From: Hallella bergensis DSM 17361 | GTDB lineage: Bacteria; Bacteroidota; Bacteroidia; Bacteroidales; Bacteroidaceae | DNA: 64,000 nucleotides | Direction: 5' to 3' | Assembly: GCF_000160535.1 (NCBI RefSeq) | Contig: NZ_GG704780.1 | Location: 55,631-119,630 of the forward strand | In this document: positions 43,563-52,212 of the stretch, piece after piece | How the letters are laid out: each line of letters starts with the position of its first letter | Numbering within the stretch: position 1 is the stretch's first letter | The notes under the pieces: model-generated | Told to the model about the DNA's origin: nothing | Database searches by the model: none | What the model saw: the letters and a program-made list of their open reading frames with translations, nothing else | Translations under genes and position numbers: made by a program

Positions 43563-45149
43563 CTAAAACTCACTGGTGAAGTGGAACTTGATTCCTTTAA
43601 AATCTTGTTGAGCCATGCTCAGCATATATCCGGAGTCGGCCAGGAACACGTCGCGGTCTTCAATGTCCTTGGCAATGTACTGATATTTGCGCTTCTTGAA
43701 GTTCTCAAGATCCTCCGCAGAGTCAGCTTCGATCCAGCAAGCCTTGTAGAGATGCACCGGTTCCCAGCGGCATTTCGCATTGTATTCATGCTCCAGCCTG
43801 TATTGAATAACTTCGAATTGCAGTTGTCCCACCGTGCCAACGATGCGGCGTCCGTTGAACTGGTTGACAAACAACTGTGCCACGCCCTCGTTCATGAGCT
43901 GCTCCAATCCCTTGAAAAACTGCTTGGACTTCATGGGATCCTCGTTCTCGATGTATTTGAAAAGCTCCGGTGAAAACGAAGGAAGGCCGCGGAAGTGCAG
44001 ATCTTCGCCTTCGGTGAGCGTGTCTCCAATTTTAAAAATACCGGTGTCGGGCAGTCCTATGATGTCCCCGGGATAAGCTGTGTCCACTGTGCTCTTGCGT
44101 TGAGCCATGAATTGCGTGGGCGAAGAGAAGCGCACAGTCTTGTCCAAGCGGATGTGTCTGTAAGGCTGGTTGCGTACAAATTTGCCCGAACACACCTTGC
44201 AAAAGGCGATGCAACTGCGGTGGTTGGGGTCGATATTGGCCGTAATCTTGAAGACAAAGCCGGTGAACTTCGGCTCTGACGGCTCCACCATACGCTCTTC
44301 AGCCTGAGTGGGTTGGGGACTGGGGGCTATCTCAACGAAGCAGTCGAGTAGTTCCTGGACACCAAAATTGTTGAGCGCCGAACCGAAAAACACAGGTGCT
44401 GTGGTGCCAGCGAGATACTCTTTCACGTCAAATTCAGGGTACACCCCGTCTATTAGCTCAAGATCTTCACGCAACTGGGAGGCTCCACTCTCGCCTACAT
44501 GTTTGGGCAGGTCGTTCGAATTGATGTCCGTTTCCACCTTTTCCGAAACACGTTGCTTGTTGGGCGTGAAGAGGTTGAGTTGTTGCTCGTAGATGTTATA
44601 GACACCCTTGAACTTCTGTCCTTGCCCGATTGGCCACGAGAGTGGGCGTACATGGATTTGCAGTTCCTGCTCCAATTCGTCAAGAACGTCAAAGGGGTCG
44701 CGTCCCTCACGGTCCATCTTGTTAATGAAAATAATAACGGGCGTATTCCTCATCCGACACACCTCCATGAGCTTTCGTGTTTGCATCTCCACGCCTTTGG
44801 CCGAGTCTACCACGATGATAACGGAGTCTACGGCTGTCAATGTGCGGTAAGTGTCTTCTGCAAAGTCCTGGTGTCCGGGGGTGTCGAGGATGTTAATTTT
44901 ATACGGTTTGCCTTCGTGGCCCTCCGGCAGATAGTCGAATTCCATGACCGATGTGGTTACCGAGATGCCACGTTGCTTCTCGATGTCCATCCAGTCTGAT
45001 GTTGCTGTTTTCCTGATTTTATTGCTTTTCACAGCTCCGGCCACTTGAATTTGCCCACCAAAGAGTAGGAATTTCTCCGTCAGTGTGGTTTTTCCGGCGT
45101 CCGGGTGCGATATAATGGCGAATGTTCGCCTGCGGTTTGTTTCGTTCAT
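43563..45149 (-). CDS. prfC: Peptide chain release factor 3
   Basis: A 528-residue translational GTPase that recycles RF1/RF2 from the ribosome. The G1 motif is [20 protein letters not shown]2 follows in [13 protein letters not shown]3 is [16 protein letters not shown], and G4 is [10 protein letters not shown]. Domain II and the C-terminal RF3 domain ([20 protein letters not shown]) are complete. It lies 30 bp downstream of the DUF4924 gene on the same strand. Confidence 0.97.
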   Translation of the reverse strand: MNETNRRRTFAIISHPDAGKTTLTEKFLLFGGQIQVAGAVKSNKIRKTATSDWMDIEKQRGISVTTSVMEFDYLPEGHEGKPYKINILDTPGHQDFAEDTYRTLTAVDSVIIVVDSAKGVEMQTRKLMEVCRMRNTPVIIFINKMDREGRDPFDVLDELEQELQIHVRPLSWPIGQGQKFKGVYNIYEQQLNLFTPNKQRVSEKVETDINSNDLPKHVGESGASQLREDLELIDGVYPEFDVKEYLAGTTAPVFFGSALNNFGVQELLDCFVEIAPSPQPTQAEERMVEPSEPKFTGFVFKITANIDPNHRSCIAFCKVCSGKFVRNQPYRHIRLDKTVRFSSPTQFMAQRKSTVDTAYPGDIIGLPDTGIFKIGDTLTEGEDLHFRGLPSFSPELFKYIENEDPMKSKQFFKGLEQLMNEGVAQLFVNQFNGRRIVGTVGQLQFEVIQYRLEHEYNAKCRWEPVHLYKACWIEADSAEDLENFKKRKYQYIAKDIEDRDVFLADSGYMLSMAQQDFKGIKFHFTSEF

Positions 45150-45179
45150 TTTTATTTAAGAAGTATTCCTCAAGAATCG

Positions 45180-45725
45180 TTAATCACCGAAGTCCAGCCC
45201 TTCGTCTCGGTTCTTGACATAATAATCGCTTAACATTCCAATCAAGGTTGTTATTTCTTTCACGGCCCGACTGGTGTCGTCCGAAATGTCCTTTTGCTGC
45301 AGTTTGAGCAGAATGACACCGTAGAGGGCGTTGAAACAGGTCTCGATCTCGTTGATATCCTTGTCGCCTTTGTTGCGCAATTCCACGATAAACGGCAGAA
45401 CCTTGTAGTATTCGGCATGATAAAACGGGAACTTGGAAGAGGCCAGCAGCTGGTTGTGAAGGTCGGCCAGGTCCTGCAAAACAATCTTATTGATTTGCAA
45501 ATGCCCGTTCTCCCTGCGCCCTTCTTCGTTCATCATGCGGATGAGGCTGCCAAACCAGTCGGTCTCTTCTTCCTTTTGTTCGTCGGTATATTCAAACTTG
45601 CTGATATACTCATTGCGAATCTTTGACAGCGAAAGGCCGTATGCGCGGATCAAATCCTCCATCTGCCACATGTAGAGCAGGTATTCTGCGATGGATGTCT
45701 TGCGTAATTCTTTTGCTACAAACAT
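45180..45725 (-). CDS. DUF4924-type protein
   Basis: A 181-residue, all-helical, acidic cytoplasmic protein of a family largely restricted to Bacteroidota (DUF4924). The N-terminal VAKELRKTSIAEYLLYMWQMEDLIRAY segment and YYVKNRDEGLDFGD end are recognisable. Function is unknown. It lies upstream of prfC by 30 bp and 77 bp downstream of the LysE-type gene, so these three may be read together. Confidence 0.78.
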   Translation of the reverse strand: MFVAKELRKTSIAEYLLYMWQMEDLIRAYGLSLSKIRNEYISKFEYTDEQKEEETDWFGSLIRMMNEEGRRENGHLQINKIVLQDLADLHNQLLASSKFPFYHAEYYKVLPFIVELRNKGDKDINEIETCFNALYGVILLKLQQKDISDDTSRAVKEITTLIGMLSDYYVKNRDEGLDFGD

Positions 45726-45802
45726 AATTCTGGTAGTGTTTTATACCCGTGCTTCCTCTGTTGTTTATTCTGGCTGACACCAGCCTGTTTTGTTTTGGAG
45801 TG

Positions 45803-46447
45803 CTAATATTGAATGGTATAGAGGTTGAACACCGTACCGATGAGCACAACCAAAGAGAATAATATCACGACCGAACCAATAATCTTGTTGATCATTTGGA
45901 TACCATTCTCATCAAATTTATTATGCACTTTGTCCACCAGCCATGTCAGTCCATACCACCAAACCAATGCGCCGGCCACGATACTGGCATATCCCAAGGT
46001 CATCTCCACGGGATGATTGGGGATAACAAAGGCAAACTGGGCGAACGATGCCATAAACAAAAAGATGATCAGGGGGTTTGAAAACGTCACCAAGAAGGCT
46101 GTGATGCCATTGTGAATAAGCGACCCCTTGCCATTTTTGCTGCTTGGATGTATGTTGCTTTTGGGCTTGCTTTTCCAGCAATACAGGCCAAAGACCAACA
46201 GAACCACGCTGCCACTGATCTGCAACCAGAACTTATTGGTGGGGTTGGTGATGAGGTCCATGACAAAACTCATGCCCAAGCCCGTAATCATGGCATAGAT
46301 AATGTCGCTCACGCTGGCTCCCACACCGGTTACAAAGCCATACCACCGCCCTTTGTTCAAGGTGCGCCGGATGCACAGCACGCCCACGGGTCCCATCGGG
46401 GCAGATGCAATAATCCCAATGAGCATCCCCTTGAGGATGAGTTCCAT
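45803..46447 (-). CDS. LysE-family amino-acid exporter
   Basis: A 214-residue, six-helix inner-membrane exporter of the LysE/RhtB superfamily. The signature ASAPMGPVGVLCIRRTLNKGRWYGFVTGVGAS (residues 14-45) covers helix 1 and the loop to helix 2; the conserved NPLIIFLFMA motif lies in the fourth segment. The amino acid exported is unknown. The ATG at 46447 gives the usual family N-terminus; an earlier in-frame ATG at 46474 is possible, but the promoter box ends only 12 bp from it. Confidence 0.88.
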   Translation of the reverse strand: MELILKGMLIGIIASAPMGPVGVLCIRRTLNKGRWYGFVTGVGASVSDIIYAMITGLGMSFVMDLITNPTNKFWLQISGSVVLLVFGLYCWKSKPKSNIHPSSKNGKGSLIHNGITAFLVTFSNPLIIFLFMASFAQFAFVIPNHPVEMTLGYASIVAGALVWWYGLTWLVDKVHNKFDENGIQMINKIIGSVVILFSLVVLIGTVFNLYTIQY

Positions 46448-46485
46448 GATGTCTATTTGAATCGGAAACGGCATAATATTGCTTG

Positions 46486-46493
46486 CAAAGTTA
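46486..46493 (-). promoter_or_regulatory. Candidate promoter of the LysE-type gene in a near-palindrome
   Basis: The minus strand reads TAACTTTG. The box is half of an imperfect inverted repeat, GCAAAGTTACAAA (46485-46497) against TTTGTAACTTGC (46503-46514), that could be an operator covering the promoter. Confidence 0.5.
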
Positions 46494-46545
46494 CAAAAAA
46501 CCTTTGTAACTTGCATCTTTATAAGAATAAAATATGCTTATGCCG

Positions 46546-49176
46546 CTACGAATTCAACGTTGTTCCCGGGCATTTGGAAATGCGAATCTTTGTCCCTCGA
46601 AGCGTTACCTTGATGGTTTTTCTGGCTGCAATCTTGGCCTTTCGGGCCATCGTGCCGTGGTTGGTTATGGCCTTGATGACTGCTTTGGTTTTCTTGATGG
46701 CCGTGATGCAGATCGTGGTCGGGTCGGCTTTATCCTGCACGGCCACGATGTTGTCGCCCGTGAGGAAGAATTTCAGGGTGTTGCCCACCGAGTGGTTCTG
46801 CTCCATGGCGAAGGTTGCGGTGGCCTTGCCGTTGCTGATTTGGGTCGGAACGGTGAACACCGGAGCGCCTGCCGGACAGGCCACGTCGTGCAGCGTGCAC
46901 GATCCAACACCCGCAAAGTTGGACAGGAGCAGGTGATGTGTGCCGTCGGGATCGGGCGCAATGACGCCGTTCCAGCCCTCGGGCACGGCATGCCCCAGCA
47001 CGATGAGTTGTCGCGCCATGGCTTGCGTGGTGAGCGCATCGATGTTGCTGTAGTAGACGATGCTACGCCTGTCCACTACCTCGCCGCTTTCATAATTCCG
47101 GCTTTGGTCACTATAGGACGGATAAACTTTCGACGTCATCACAGAGTTGTTGTTCGCTTTGTCGCCAAAGCCAATCTGCTTGGCATCGCCAACAACGATG
47201 CCCATGGCGTTGTCAATGTTCACATAGTTGCCCTTTAGCTTGACAAACCTGCTGCCATCGAGCTGCGTATGCGTACCATTATAATATAAGGTGCGCTTGG
47301 TTTTGGTCAGTTCGTCCGTGCTGATGGCCATCAATCCACCTTTTTCTTTCACAATCTCGGCGTCGATGTTGGCCCTCACATAGTCGAGATACACCACGGC
47401 ATTGCCCGTGGTGGAGTAGATGGCAAAGCGGTTGTTGAGCGCAGAGTCGTTGGTGTTGAGTTCCCCGTTCATGGTGTAACTGTTGCCGCGCAGGTCGTAG
47501 AGTCCGCTCACCACAGGCACGGCGTTGGTTTTCCTGCCTTTCACCTCATAGCTTCCGATAAAATTCCCGGTGTTGCCTTCGCGATAGGGCACGATAATCT
47601 TGTTGCGATCCGGACTATTGGCTGCGATATATCCCGTGTAGCTGTGCTTGCCCTTGCTCCATGAGAAGCAGGTGAAGCGGTCTTTTGTCGCCGCGCGCAC
47701 CACATTCTGCGAGCGAAACAGCTTGGCTTCGGCATACCGCTTGTTGAAGTCCTCCCATGCAGTGGGGTTGAGTTTGTCGGTAGGCATGGCCTCGTGCATG
47801 AGCCATGTCATCATCACCCGATGAGCCTGCACACCCATACGACGTGCTCCCACGTCGGGCCGGAGCAGCCACGAGCCGTCTGACGTGGTGGTCTGGCGAG
47901 CCTTAATCATCTTGTAGGCCATGTTTTCCAGCATCAGCGCATCGGCATCTCGCAGGAAGCAGGCATTGGTGGTGTACGAGGTTATCTGGTCATACAGAAA
48001 CAAACTCCAGTCGTTGCCGTTGGGCATGGCCAGTTCGCCGTCGGCCAGGGCGAGCCACTTCAGCACGTCGTTCATCACGCGATCGTTGTTGTGCATTAGG
48101 GCATTGGTCTTCCATCGCTCCGCGCCGTGAATGCCCTGCTGGAAGAGTCTGAGTGCCAGTGCGGCCTCGCCGAGTTCCTGAATCACCACATTCTGGTAGC
48201 TGGTGTGGAAGAAGTCGTGGTTGCGGAGCGTGAAGTCGTCGTACAGGTTTTGCCCCACATAGTAGTCGGCAATGGTTTTTGTGTCGTAGTCGGGGTCGAT
48301 CACAGTGCTGTCGTTGGCATCGTCTTTCTGCGAATGGCTGTTGATGGCGAATGCGCGCAGGCGGTCGAACCACTGCGGTGCCAGCGTGTCGTCGGGAAAA
48401 AGACCGAGTGTGGCAGCCAGCACACAAGCTTCCCAGCCGTTTTCCTCGGCCTTGGTGTCGCCTTCGAAACCGGTGGGAATGGTTCGCTCCAACTCGTAGT
48501 TGCACTCCGCCTTCAGCATAGTCCTGATGTATCCCTTCTGTGCTGCACTCAACTTGTGCCATTGGAAGAAGGCTGAATAGGCCACCGACATTGCCCAGAG
48601 CGAACTTTCCCAGACGTGGTCGGCAACGGAGACCGACCCCCAATACTTGTTGTCGCCGCACGCCTTGAGCTTGTTGGCTTTGTGGGTGGAGTAGGAATAG
48701 ACGAGCGATTTCATGGCCATCGACTCCACGTCGGCCCAGGTCACGCCCGCAGGCAGCGTCACCTTACCCGGTCCGTGCTTGGCCAGAAACGCGCAGACCA
48801 TTGACAAGTCGGCAATGGGACGCACGCCGCGTTCGCCGCTGCCCATGGTGTTCTCGCTGCGAAACGCACCGCAGGCTTCACCTACACGGTTTGTGCCTGC
48901 GTCGGGCAGGAAGTTGTTTTTCACATAGGTCATGAAGTTGGCCAGCATCTGTAGCAGGTCGGCTTTCATAGCATCTTCGCCCACGAACTCGCCGGTCACC
49001 GTGCCTTCGGTGGGACTGGGCAGGTCGACTTCGGTCGGATTGCCATGGATTGCCGTTGCCGGCACCAGCGTCATGGCCGGAATGGTGTCGTGACCTTGGC
49101 GAGGCAGGGCACGCGTTGACAAGGTGGCAAGCCAAACGGCCACGGTAAGGAACAGGTATGTTGAGTTCTTTATCAT
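46546..49176 (-). CDS. Large secreted protein with helical-toroid-like central domain
   Basis: An 876-residue protein with a signal peptide (residues 1-23) that I cannot assign to a family. Residues about 60-470 are helical and Trp/His/Asp-rich (SVSVADHVWESSLWAMSVAYSAF, TLRNHDFFHTSYQNVVIQELGEAALAL, GELAMPNGNDWSLFLYDQ), resembling the alpha/alpha-toroid of polysaccharide lyases and related enzymes. Residues about 480-870 are beta-rich, as in lyase C-terminal domains, ending in a basic tail. A carbohydrate-active or glycosaminoglycan-lyase-like role is a guess from layout only. It is the third gene after tsaC and the ClC gene (29-bp gap). Confidence 0.6.
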   Translation of the reverse strand: MIKNSTYLFLTVAVWLATLSTRALPRQGHDTIPAMTLVPATAIHGNPTEVDLPSPTEGTVTGEFVGEDAMKADLLQMLANFMTYVKNNFLPDAGTNRVGEACGAFRSENTMGSGERGVRPIADLSMVCAFLAKHGPGKVTLPAGVTWADVESMAMKSLVYSYSTHKANKLKACGDNKYWGSVSVADHVWESSLWAMSVAYSAFFQWHKLSAAQKGYIRTMLKAECNYELERTIPTGFEGDTKAEENGWEACVLAATLGLFPDDTLAPQWFDRLRAFAINSHSQKDDANDSTVIDPDYDTKTIADYYVGQNLYDDFTLRNHDFFHTSYQNVVIQELGEAALALRLFQQGIHGAERWKTNALMHNNDRVMNDVLKWLALADGELAMPNGNDWSLFLYDQITSYTTNACFLRDADALMLENMAYKMIKARQTTTSDGSWLLRPDVGARRMGVQAHRVMMTWLMHEAMPTDKLNPTAWEDFNKRYAEAKLFRSQNVVRAATKDRFTCFSWSKGKHSYTGYIAANSPDRNKIIVPYREGNTGNFIGSYEVKGRKTNAVPVVSGLYDLRGNSYTMNGELNTNDSALNNRFAIYSTTGNAVVYLDYVRANIDAEIVKEKGGLMAISTDELTKTKRTLYYNGTHTQLDGSRFVKLKGNYVNIDNAMGIVVGDAKQIGFGDKANNNSVMTSKVYPSYSDQSRNYESGEVVDRRSIVYYSNIDALTTQAMARQLIVLGHAVPEGWNGVIAPDPDGTHHLLLSNFAGVGSCTLHDVACPAGAPVFTVPTQISNGKATATFAMEQNHSVGNTLKFFLTGDNIVAVQDKADPTTICITAIKKTKAVIKAITNHGTMARKAKIAARKTIKVTLRGTKIRISKCPGTTLNS

Positions 49177-49205
49177 GCAATGGGGGAGAACAGGAGTAAA
49201 TAACG

Positions 49206-50978
49206 CTATTCGGCCGAGAAGTCGGCCACCATCTGCCTGTAGGTTCTGTAGAGTCGGTTTTTGGTGATATAGCCTTTCAGGCGGTTGTTGATGTCGACCA
49301 CGGGCAGAATTTCTGCGTTGGTCTTGTCAAATTTTGTCATCACCTCGTCCATGGGTTCGTTGTCGAAGAGAATCGTCGGCACGGGTGACATGAGCTGGTT
49401 GACGTGGAATCGGTGGTAGAGTTCGGGTCGGAAAACGAGGTGCCTGATTTTGTTAATGTCTATCATTCCGAGCAGCCGCTTGTCATCGTCGACCACAGGA
49501 ATGAGCATATTGCTGCTGCTGGAGAGTACGTTGATGAGCCGGCCCATGGTCATGTCAGGCGGCACGCAGGTCACTTCCTTCTCGATAACCGAGTCCATGC
49601 TCATCAGCGTGAGCACGCTCCGGTCGGTGTGGTGGGTGAGCAGCCGCCCCTGTCGTGCAAGTCGCATGGCATAGATGCCGTGGGGTTCGAAGATGCTGAT
49701 CACCATGACGCTGACCACCGAGACGATGATCAGGGGTACAAAGAGGGCATACCCACCGGTGATTTCGGCAATGAGGAATATGCCGGTGAGCGGGGCATGC
49801 ATCACCCCCGACATCACGCCGGCCATGCCCAGCAGTGTGAAGTTCTTTTCGGGCAGGTAGACGCCAAACTGCTCCTGGTTCCATAGGCGGGCAAACAGGA
49901 AGCCGGCAAAACTGCCAACAAACAGCGAGGGGGCAAATGTACCGCCGCAACCGCCGGCTCCGTTGGTCGACGAGGTGGCAATAATCTTGGTGAGCATCAC
50001 CAAGGCAATATAGACAAGCAGCAACTCCGGGTGGCCGTAGAACAGCGATCCGTTCATCACCTGGCTCCAGTCGGCCTCGGTTTTTCCTTCCATGAAGATG
50101 GAGATCGAGTTGTAGCCCTCGCCATAGAGCGAGGGGAAGAGGAAGATGAGCGAACTCAGCACCAGTCCGCCGATGAACAGCTTGTTGTACGGGCGCTTCT
50201 TCATCTGGGCAAACTTGTCCTCGCAGAAGGTCATCATGCGTATGAAGTATAGGCTCATCAGTCCGCAGAAAACGCCCAGGAGTATGGTGCCGGGCACGCG
50301 ATCCACGCTCCAGGCACTGTCCAACTGAAAGGAGAACAGGGCGGAGGAGCCGTTGAATAGGTATGAGAAAATGTGCGCCGTGATGCTGGCAATGAGTATC
50401 GGGACGAGCGAACCCATGGTGAGGTCGATCATGAGCACCTCGAGCGTGAACACCAACCCGGCGATGGGAGCCTGGAATATTCCGGCAATGGCTGCCGCTG
50501 CGCCGCAGCCCACGAGCACCATGACCGTGCGGCGATTCAGCTTAAAGAGCCGACCCAGGTTGGAACCGATGGCCGACCCGGTGAGCACGATCGGAGCCTC
50601 GGCTCCCACCGACCCTCCGCAACCAATGGTAATGGCCGATGCCACCAGCGAAGTCCACGTGTTGTGAACGCGGATGAGCGAGTTCTTGGTGGATATGGCG
50701 TAGAGCACGCGTGTGATGCCGTGCGAAATGTTGTCGCGCACGACATATTTGATAAAGAGCGATGTGAGATAGATGCCCACAACCGGAACGACAAGATAGA
50801 GCCAGTTGACTTGCTCGACGAAGGCTCCGTGGGTGATGAGGCGCTGGATGAGGTGTATCAGTGCGTGAAGCAAATATGCCGCCACCGCCGCCAATATGCC
50901 AATGATAAAGGCGAGGATGCAGGTCATCTGCTTGTCGGTCAGATTCCGGTTGGTCCAGACTATAAGTTTTCTAATCAC
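49206..50978 (-). CDS. ClC-family chloride channel/antiporter with CBS pair
   Basis: A 590-residue ClC protein. The transmembrane part carries GCGGSVGAEAPIVLTGSAIGSN, where the family usually has GSGGSxGREGP; the external gating glutamate is kept but neighbouring residues vary. The second signature is AAAIAGIFQAPIAGLVFTLEVL, and the GTFAPSLFVGSFAG motif follows. Two CBS domains (residues about 455-585) end the protein. It may exchange Cl- for H+ or another small anion. Translation begins at GTG (50978), 34 bp after the tsaC stop. Confidence 0.92.
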   Translation of the reverse strand: MIRKLIVWTNRNLTDKQMTCILAFIIGILAAVAAYLLHALIHLIQRLITHGAFVEQVNWLYLVVPVVGIYLTSLFIKYVVRDNISHGITRVLYAISTKNSLIRVHNTWTSLVASAITIGCGGSVGAEAPIVLTGSAIGSNLGRLFKLNRRTVMVLVGCGAAAAIAGIFQAPIAGLVFTLEVLMIDLTMGSLVPILIASITAHIFSYLFNGSSALFSFQLDSAWSVDRVPGTILLGVFCGLMSLYFIRMMTFCEDKFAQMKKRPYNKLFIGGLVLSSLIFLFPSLYGEGYNSISIFMEGKTEADWSQVMNGSLFYGHPELLLVYIALVMLTKIIATSSTNGAGGCGGTFAPSLFVGSFAGFLFARLWNQEQFGVYLPEKNFTLLGMAGVMSGVMHAPLTGIFLIAEITGGYALFVPLIIVSVVSVMVISIFEPHGIYAMRLARQGRLLTHHTDRSVLTLMSMDSVIEKEVTCVPPDMTMGRLINVLSSSSNMLIPVVDDDKRLLGMIDINKIRHLVFRPELYHRFHVNQLMSPVPTILFDNEPMDEVMTKFDKTNAEILPVVDINNRLKGYITKNRLYRTYRQMVADFSAE

Positions 50979-51012
50979 GTTGTCGTTGTTGGTCTAAAGT
51001 CGCTACGTGGGG

Positions 51013-51579
51013 TTACCGGATGACGGTAACTTCGCCCGACGGGCCAAGCTTGATGATGGAGCTTGGGGTATGGGGCTTGTGCTCGTTGCGGCGCGAATAG
51101 CAAACATAGTCCACACTGTTGAGCAACTCCTCCGAGATATCCTTGTAGTTTTGTGCGGGCGGCTCGCCGCTGATGTTTGCGCTGGTGCTCACCAAGGCTT
51201 TCTGGAAACGGTAGCACAACTCCTTGGAAAAAGGCTCACTCGTGATGCGTAGGGCAATGCTTCCGTCTTCTGCAATGAGGTTGGGAGCCAGGTTCACGGC
51301 TCCGTCGAGAATCACGGTGGTGGGCTTGTCGGCAACGTCCAGCAGGTCCCACGCTATGGCCGGCACGTTGCGCACATAGCGCTGCAGGCGTGCATCCGAA
51401 TCGACCAAGCATATGAGTGCCTTGGAATCGTCGCGCTTCTTAATCCTATATACTTTTGCCACTGCCTCTGTATTCGTGGCATCACAGCCAATGCCCCATA
51501 CGGTGTCGGTGGGGTACAGAATAACGCCGCCTTGCTTCAATACTTCGACGGCATTTTTAATATCTTCTTCCCGTGTCAT
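51013..51579 (-). CDS. tsaC: Threonylcarbamoyl-AMP synthase (YrdC/TsaC family)
   Basis: A 188-residue YrdC-domain enzyme that makes threonylcarbamoyl-AMP for t6A modification of ANN-decoding tRNAs. The conserved ILYPTDTVWGIGCDA and RIKKRDDSKALICLV motifs bind ATP and bicarbonate/threonine; VSTSANISGEPP is the C-terminal signature. The ATG at 51579 is used, because the longer frame starts at a TTG inside the promoter. An AAAGAG ribosome-binding site precedes it. Confidence 0.94.
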   Translation of the reverse strand: MTREEDIKNAVEVLKQGGVILYPTDTVWGIGCDATNTEAVAKVYRIKKRDDSKALICLVDSDARLQRYVRNVPAIAWDLLDVADKPTTVILDGAVNLAPNLIAEDGSIALRITSEPFSKELCYRFQKALVSTSANISGEPPAQNYKDISEELLNSVDYVCYSRRNEHKPHTPSSIIKLGPSGEVTVIR

Positions 51580-51597
51580 CTCTTTACTAAATATACG

Positions 51598-51605
51598 CAA
51601 AGATA
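51598..51605 (-). promoter_or_regulatory. tsaC promoter (-7 box)
   Basis: The minus strand reads TATCTTTG; a start near 51592 gives a leader of about 13 nt before the ATG at 51579. It probably also serves the downstream ClC and toroid-like genes. Confidence 0.6.
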
Positions 51606-51687
51606 ATCATTCTTTCGATTCCTCCAAAATCTTTGCCGTGTTTTTTGCATGGAGCAACCCTGTCGAATGGGGTGTAAGGTTTGCGAA

Positions 51688-52066
51688 GTGTCAAAAAAAC
51701 TTCACTTTTTCGGGATGTCGAATTTTCTTTGCTCCAGAAAATAATGCGCCATGTTTTCTTGGGAAAAACTCGGTTTTAAAACGATATAAGCCACAAGGTG
51801 CCGCCGTTGAACCCTAATGGCCATGCGAGAACGGCCTCGTGGCGGGGCGACAAAGCTTTAGTCGGGTTGCGATTGGGGCTCTTTCACCTGGCGATCAGGC
51901 CTTGATGGCAGGGCAAAAAAGCGTTGGCTGAGAGACGGAAAAGCGGTGGCGAGTATAAGTTTCTGAAAAACAGACGGATATAAAATAGCGTCAAATTTCG
52001 CGTATTTGGCTCGACCGATCATTTGTTTTGAAATACGCGAAATTTGGAGAAGGTTTTGTCAGGATG
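51688..52066 (+). repeat. 22-bp phased array element, copy E
   Basis: Head CAGAAAATAATGCGCCATG (51735-51753), a 49-nt gap, six 22-bp units at 51803-51824, 51825-51846, 51847-51868, 51869-51890, 51891-51912 and 51913-51934, then the tail with a perfect 16-bp inverted repeat (51992-52007 and 52031-52046). It lies between the tsaC promoter and the clpC terminator. No gene is seen in the 51606-52212 gap. Confidence 0.87.
51992..52046. repeat. Perfect 16-bp inverted repeat in the tail of copy E
   Basis: CAAATTTCGCGTATTT (51992-52007) and AAATACGCGAAATTTG (52031-52046) with a 23-nt loop. Decayed versions occur in the tails of copies B and C, so it belongs to the element rather than to a local terminator. 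Confidence 0.9.
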
Positions 52067-52117
52067 TTTCAAACGAATGAGGCAGACGACGGGGACAGTC
52101 CGCAGCGGTATGAAAAA

Positions 52118-52159
52118 ACGGTCTGTACACATTCCCTGACGGGGTTGTGTGCAGACCGT
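52118..52159 (-). terminator. Intrinsic terminator of clpC
   Basis: A 13-bp stem (ACGGTCTGTACAC with GTGTGCAGACCGT, one G-T pair) and a 16-nt loop. On the minus strand it is followed by a run of T (CCGTTTTTTCATA), the classical rho-independent form. It lies 54 bp after the clpC stop. Confidence 0.85.
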
Positions 52160-52212
52160 GTTGGTGTTACGGCTCATGGCCGTGGTGTCGGCGAGTGCGC
52201 CTGAACCTCTCC

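Noticed and set aside
51580..51600. Seven-residue N-terminal extension of TsaC from TTG
   Set aside because: The TTG is part of the TATCTTTG promoter box; the ATG at 51579 has a ribosome-binding site.
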